Source of the DNA: BJHL01 sp040378885
Lineage (GTDB): Bacteria > Planctomycetota > Phycisphaerae > Phycisphaerales > UBA1924
Assembly (NCBI GenBank): GCA_046316615.1
Contig: JBKDAN010000049.1
Span: 62,001-126,000 of the forward strand
Direction of reading: 5' to 3'
Length of the DNA: 64,000 nucleotides
Shown here: piece by piece, positions 61,207 through 64,000 of the stretch
Layout of the letters: each line of letters opens with the position of its first letter
Position numbering within the stretch: position 1 is the stretch's first letter
The notes under the pieces: model-generated
Databases searched by the model: none
What the model saw: the letters and a program-made list of their open reading frames with translations, nothing else
What the model was told of the DNA's origin: nothing
Position numbers and translations under genes: made by a program

Positions 61207-61959
61207 ATGTCTTTTGATCTTGGTCGCGGTAGAACCTTGGACGACGCTCTTGGCGTCATCGGCATCACCATCGGTGCGGGTGGTGAATTGCCGCCTTTGC
61301 CTGATGATGCACTGACGAATCGCACCGCAGGCTACTTCGATCCGCGCCGGTGGTTCAAGGATCCCGCCCGCCGCTTCGAGATCGAAATCGGCTGCGGCAA
61401 GGGCACGTTCATTCTGGAAACCAGCCAGCACGAACCGACGACCAACTTCCTCGGTATCGAGTGGGCTCGCGAGTACTACCTCTACACCGCCGACCGCCTT
61501 CGCCGCGCGCAAGCCGGCAACGTGCGCATGCTGCACACCGACGCCAGCGACTTTCTGCGTTGGCGGGTACAGAGCAGCATCGCTGAAGTCGTGCACCTGT
61601 ACTTCAGTGATCCCTGGCCCAAGACCAAGCATCACAAGAATCGAGTCGTGCAGCACCGCTTCCTCGCCGAAGTGTGGCGTGTACTCGCGCCTGGCGGCGA
61701 ACTCCGCATCGTGACCGATCACGACGAACTCTGGGCCTGGGACCGCGAGCACTTCGATGTATGGACCAACGCAGCTCGCTGGCACGAAGTGCCCGAAGCG
61801 GTGCGTGCGCTGTGGCCCATGCCCGCGCAGCCATTCACCGAACTTCCATTCACGCCGCCTACATGGGTCGGTGAGGGCCAGACCGTCGCCACCAACTACG
61901 AACGCAAGATGTGCGTCGATCGCCCGCCGCATGCGTGCGTGCTGAAGAAACGGGACTAG
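61207..61959 (+). CDS. trmB: tRNA (guanine-N7)-methyltransferase
   Basis: TrmB methylates G46 of tRNA. The 250-residue protein has the SAM-binding motif IEIGCGKGTFIL, NFLGIEWAREYYLY, and the diagnostic HLYFSDPWPKTKHHKNR, followed by VLAPGGELRIVTDHDEL. Length is typical. The gene starts 50 bases after the TlpA-like gene and its start ATG matches the family well. Confidence 0.95.
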   Translation: MSFDLGRGRTLDDALGVIGITIGAGGELPPLPDDALTNRTAGYFDPRRWFKDPARRFEIEIGCGKGTFILETSQHEPTTNFLGIEWAREYYLYTADRLRRAQAGNVRMLHTDASDFLRWRVQSSIAEVVHLYFSDPWPKTKHHKNRVVQHRFLAEVWRVLAPGGELRIVTDHDELWAWDREHFDVWTNAARWHEVPEAVRALWPMPAQPFTELPFTPPTWVGEGQTVATNYERKMCVDRPPHACVLKKRD

Positions 61960-62023
61960 GCCCGCACACCGGTGACATCACCACTGCAGTCTCTTTCGCT
62001 TCATGCCGAATGCCTTGTGCCAT

Positions 62024-62764
62024 ATGTCTGCTCAACCCTCCGCCATTCTCTTGCTTTCCGGCGGCCTCGATTCCGCCGTCACCCTCGCCTGCGCCAAGCG
62101 AGACGGCTTCGCCGTCCACGCGCTCAGCATCAACTATGGCCAGCGTCACCATCACGAACTTCGCGCTGCGGCAGCGGTCGCAAAGCAACTTGGCGCGGCG
62201 TCGCACAAAGTCATTCCGCTCGACCTTCGCACCATCGGTGGTTCAGCGCTCACGAGTGACGCGCTCGCTGTACCGAAGGGTCGCGACGTGCACGACGAAT
62301 CCACCGCCCGTGGCATGAGCGATGAGCCCGCCATTCCCATCACCTACGTCCCCGCACGCAATCTCACGTTCCTTTCACTCGCGATCGGCTACGCGGAAGT
62401 CGTCGCCTCGCGCGATCTCTACATAGGCGTTAACGCGGTGGACTACTCCGGCTACCCCGACTGCCGCCCCGCCTTCATTGAGAGCTTTGAACGTACAGCC
62501 AACCTCGCCACCAAGCTGGGCGTGGAAGCCGCGGCACATCATGAGCGCGGGCTACGTATCCACACGCCCATCATCAATATGACCAAAGCCCAGATCATCG
62601 CCACGGGCGCGTCGCTGGGCGTTGATTTCTCCCTCACACACAGTTGCTACGACCCTGTCACGCGCGGCTTGGAAACACTCGCCTGCGGCCAATGTGACAG
62701 TTGTTTGATCCGCCGCGAGGGCTTCGCGAACGCGCACGTGCCCGATCCCACGCGTTACGCGTGA
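62024..62764 (+). CDS. queC: 7-cyano-7-deazaguanine synthase QueC
   Basis: QueC makes preQ0, the precursor of queuosine. The 246-residue product has the PP-loop ILLLSGGLDSAVTLA, HALSINYGQRHHHELRAA, VPARNLTFLSLAIGYAE, INAVDYSGYPDCR-like GVNAVDYSGYPDCRPAF, and a zinc site ETLACGQCDSCLIRREGF. ATG 62024 (MSAQPSA) is taken over ATG 62003. It is next to trmB, giving two tRNA-modification genes in a row. Confidence 0.96.
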   Translation: MSAQPSAILLLSGGLDSAVTLACAKRDGFAVHALSINYGQRHHHELRAAAAVAKQLGAASHKVIPLDLRTIGGSALTSDALAVPKGRDVHDESTARGMSDEPAIPITYVPARNLTFLSLAIGYAEVVASRDLYIGVNAVDYSGYPDCRPAFIESFERTANLATKLGVEAAAHHERGLRIHTPIINMTKAQIIATGASLGVDFSLTHSCYDPVTRGLETLACGQCDSCLIRREGFANAHVPDPTRYA

Positions 62765-62809
62765 TCGAGCGGTCGGTCCATCTCCGCACCTTCGCGCTAA
62801 CCTGTCCCC

Positions 62810-63820
62810 TTGCCTGAACGCGTCAAGCAAATCCTCTTTCTCCTAGCCGCCGCCGCCTGCGCCGCTCCTTGGCCCACGCCGCATATGGGCGCAATCGCCC
62901 TCGCTCTGGGCATCTTGCTCGCTTTGTTCAGCGTGACGGCCTGGCCCACGCAAACCAAGACGCTCTCGCGCTGGTTGCTGCAGGCATGTATCGTCGCGCT
63001 GGGCCTTCGCCTCGACATCTCACAACTCGCCCATGCCGCGCTCGACGGGCTCACCCTCGCCATCGCCACCATCTTCGGCGCACTCGCGATCGGCTTGCTG
63101 CTCGGCAAGCTTCTCGGCGTCGGGCGCGATCTCTCCCTCCTCATCTCCTCTGGCACCGCCATCTGCGGCGGCAGCGCCATCGCCAGCGTTGGCAGCGCGA
63201 TTCGCGCCAAGTCAGCGGATATGGCAATGGCCACCGCTGTTATCTTCACGCTCAACGCCGTGGGCGTCTTTTCGCTGCCATCTATCGGTCACGCCCTCAA
63301 CATGAGTGACCACGCATTCGGCACCTGGGCCGGCGTGGCCATTCACGACATGGCAAGTGTCAGTGCTGTTGCCAAGGGATATCACGCCGACGCCACGCTG
63401 AGCAGCGCCGCGCTCGATCAAGCCAACGTCGTCAAGCTCACGCGTGTTCTTTGGATCATTCCCATCACGCTCGCAGCGGCATGGTGGGCCGCCCGCCGCG
63501 ATCGCCAGCAGACGTCCACAGATCCAGCAATCCCCGCTCCCGCGCAGGCAAAGATGCAGTGGCCTTGGTTCATTCTGCTCTTCCTGCTTGCGAGTGTCAT
63601 CCGCACGCTCATTCCCGCACTTGCCAGCGCAAGCGACGAAATCAAGCTCATCACTTCATGCGGGTTCCAGCTCGCGCTCTTTCTGATTGGCGCTGCCGTA
63701 AGCAAAGCCGCACTGAAGGCCATGGGCTGGCGTGCGCTCACGCAGGCGATTGTGCTCTGGATCTCGCTCGCCGCCGCCACCGCGTTCGTCCTCAACTCCA
63801 CGTACCCGGCAACACCCTGA
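62810..63820 (+). CDS. UPF0324/YeiH-family putative transporter
   Basis: The 336-residue protein has about ten membrane helices. The blocks LSRWLLQACIVALGLRLDIS, ISSGTAICGGSAIASVGSAIRAK and FGTWAGVAIHDMASVSAVAKGY are characteristic of UPF0324, often annotated as putative sulfate exporter; transport function is not proven. It starts with TTG 62810 (PERVKQILFL). A gap of 45 bases separates it from queC. Confidence 0.88.
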   Translation: MPERVKQILFLLAAAACAAPWPTPHMGAIALALGILLALFSVTAWPTQTKTLSRWLLQACIVALGLRLDISQLAHAALDGLTLAIATIFGALAIGLLLGKLLGVGRDLSLLISSGTAICGGSAIASVGSAIRAKSADMAMATAVIFTLNAVGVFSLPSIGHALNMSDHAFGTWAGVAIHDMASVSAVAKGYHADATLSSAALDQANVVKLTRVLWIIPITLAAAWWAARRDRQQTSTDPAIPAPAQAKMQWPWFILLFLLASVIRTLIPALASASDEIKLITSCGFQLALFLIGAAVSKAALKAMGWRALTQAIVLWISLAAATAFVLNSTYPATP

Positions 63821-63920
63821 GCGCACACCACAACCCCAGCGCCGCACACATTGCACGTGCACAGCCACCCGGCGATATCGCTGCGCTCTTTGCGTCTTCG
63901 CGGTGAACCCGCTTCCGCGA

Positions 63921-64000
63921 TTAACCAGTGACGTCGATCGCCTTGCCGCTCGCAACACCCGTCGCCGCGGCGTTCTTGTCATACGGGTGGCGATACATCG
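63921..64000 (-). CDS. C-terminal end of an unknown gene, cut by window edge
   Basis: A minus-strand frame entering from the right edge ends at TAA 63923-63921 and reads MYRHPYDKNAAATGVASGKA then IDVTG. The composition looks coding, but with only 26 codons visible neither start nor family can be given. The preceding 100 bases (63821-63920) hold no gene; they contain the word CTTTGCGTCTTCGCGGTGAA. Confidence 0.35.
   Translation of the reverse strand, partial: MYRHPYDKNAAATGVASGKAIDVTG

Overview
The window looks like a stretch of chromosome from a GC-rich planctomycete, most likely of the Phycisphaerae. Four secreted proteins end in tandem copies of a Cys-bounded, Asp/Asn-rich module around PEDQDVIDFF, which I know as the 'GC-type dockerin' anchor of that class. 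SecE and ribosomal protein L9 carry long extensions, there are planctomycete-style zinc-ribbon membrane proteins, and there is a complete cbb3 oxidase operon. Both strands are used in long blocks and genes are packed with many ATGA overlaps. The assignment is inference from gene content; there is no rRNA in the window.

Layout. 1-3.0 kb is an accessory-looking block on the minus strand: a small truncated gene, an FRG-domain protein translationally coupled to an unknown partner, and a membrane-anchored SprT-like metalloprotease. 3.2-5.5 kb is a large secreted repeat protein with the dockerin-like tail. 5.9-14.3 kb (minus) holds ruvA, nusG, secE, tRNA-Trp and rpmG, a type I dockerin protein, an endonuclease/exonuclease/phosphatase lipoprotein, an LCAT-like hydrolase and an Rrf2 regulator. 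The Rrf2 gene is divergent from the plus-strand cbb3 cytochrome oxidase operon at 14.6-23.7 kb (fused ccoNO, ccoQ, one-haem ccoP, ccoG, fixH-like, SafE-like, ccoI, ccoS). 23.8-35 kb (mostly minus) has rplI, a Memo-family protein, ssb (plus), an ABC ATPase, a lipid/diacylglycerol kinase, comEC and a pseudopilin. 35-43 kb has a YrdC-LMW phosphatase fusion, an ATP-dependent ligase with its associated exonuclease, an ABC exporter interleaved with a trypsin-like lipoprotein, and rpiB. 43-48.5 kb has an ECF sigma/anti-sigma pair, a diguanylate cyclase and mqnA.

45-57 kb carries signs of gene decay and shuffling. There is a C-terminal scrap of a short-chain dehydrogenase, two neighbouring genes with an in-frame stop codon (TAA at 49778-49780, TAG at 52425-52427), and a 22-codon copied 5' end of the YjdF/DUF2238-type gene. 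Three of the four GC-type dockerin proteins sit here. 57-64 kb returns to housekeeping: a CPBP protease whose start codon overlaps that of divergent trpC, a TlpA-like thioredoxin, trmB, queC and a UPF0324 transporter.

How the genes fit together. The cbb3 operon supplies the oxidase subunits plus their copper/haem assembly factors, and mqnA points to menaquinone by the futalosine route, so respiration at low oxygen is a clear theme. ComEC, the pseudopilin, Ssb, RuvA and the ligase/exonuclease pair concern DNA uptake and repair. No complete, obviously new multi-gene system could be proven from sequence alone. The best candidates for something undescribed are the FRG-domain gene pair and the GC-type dockerin sorting/anchoring family.
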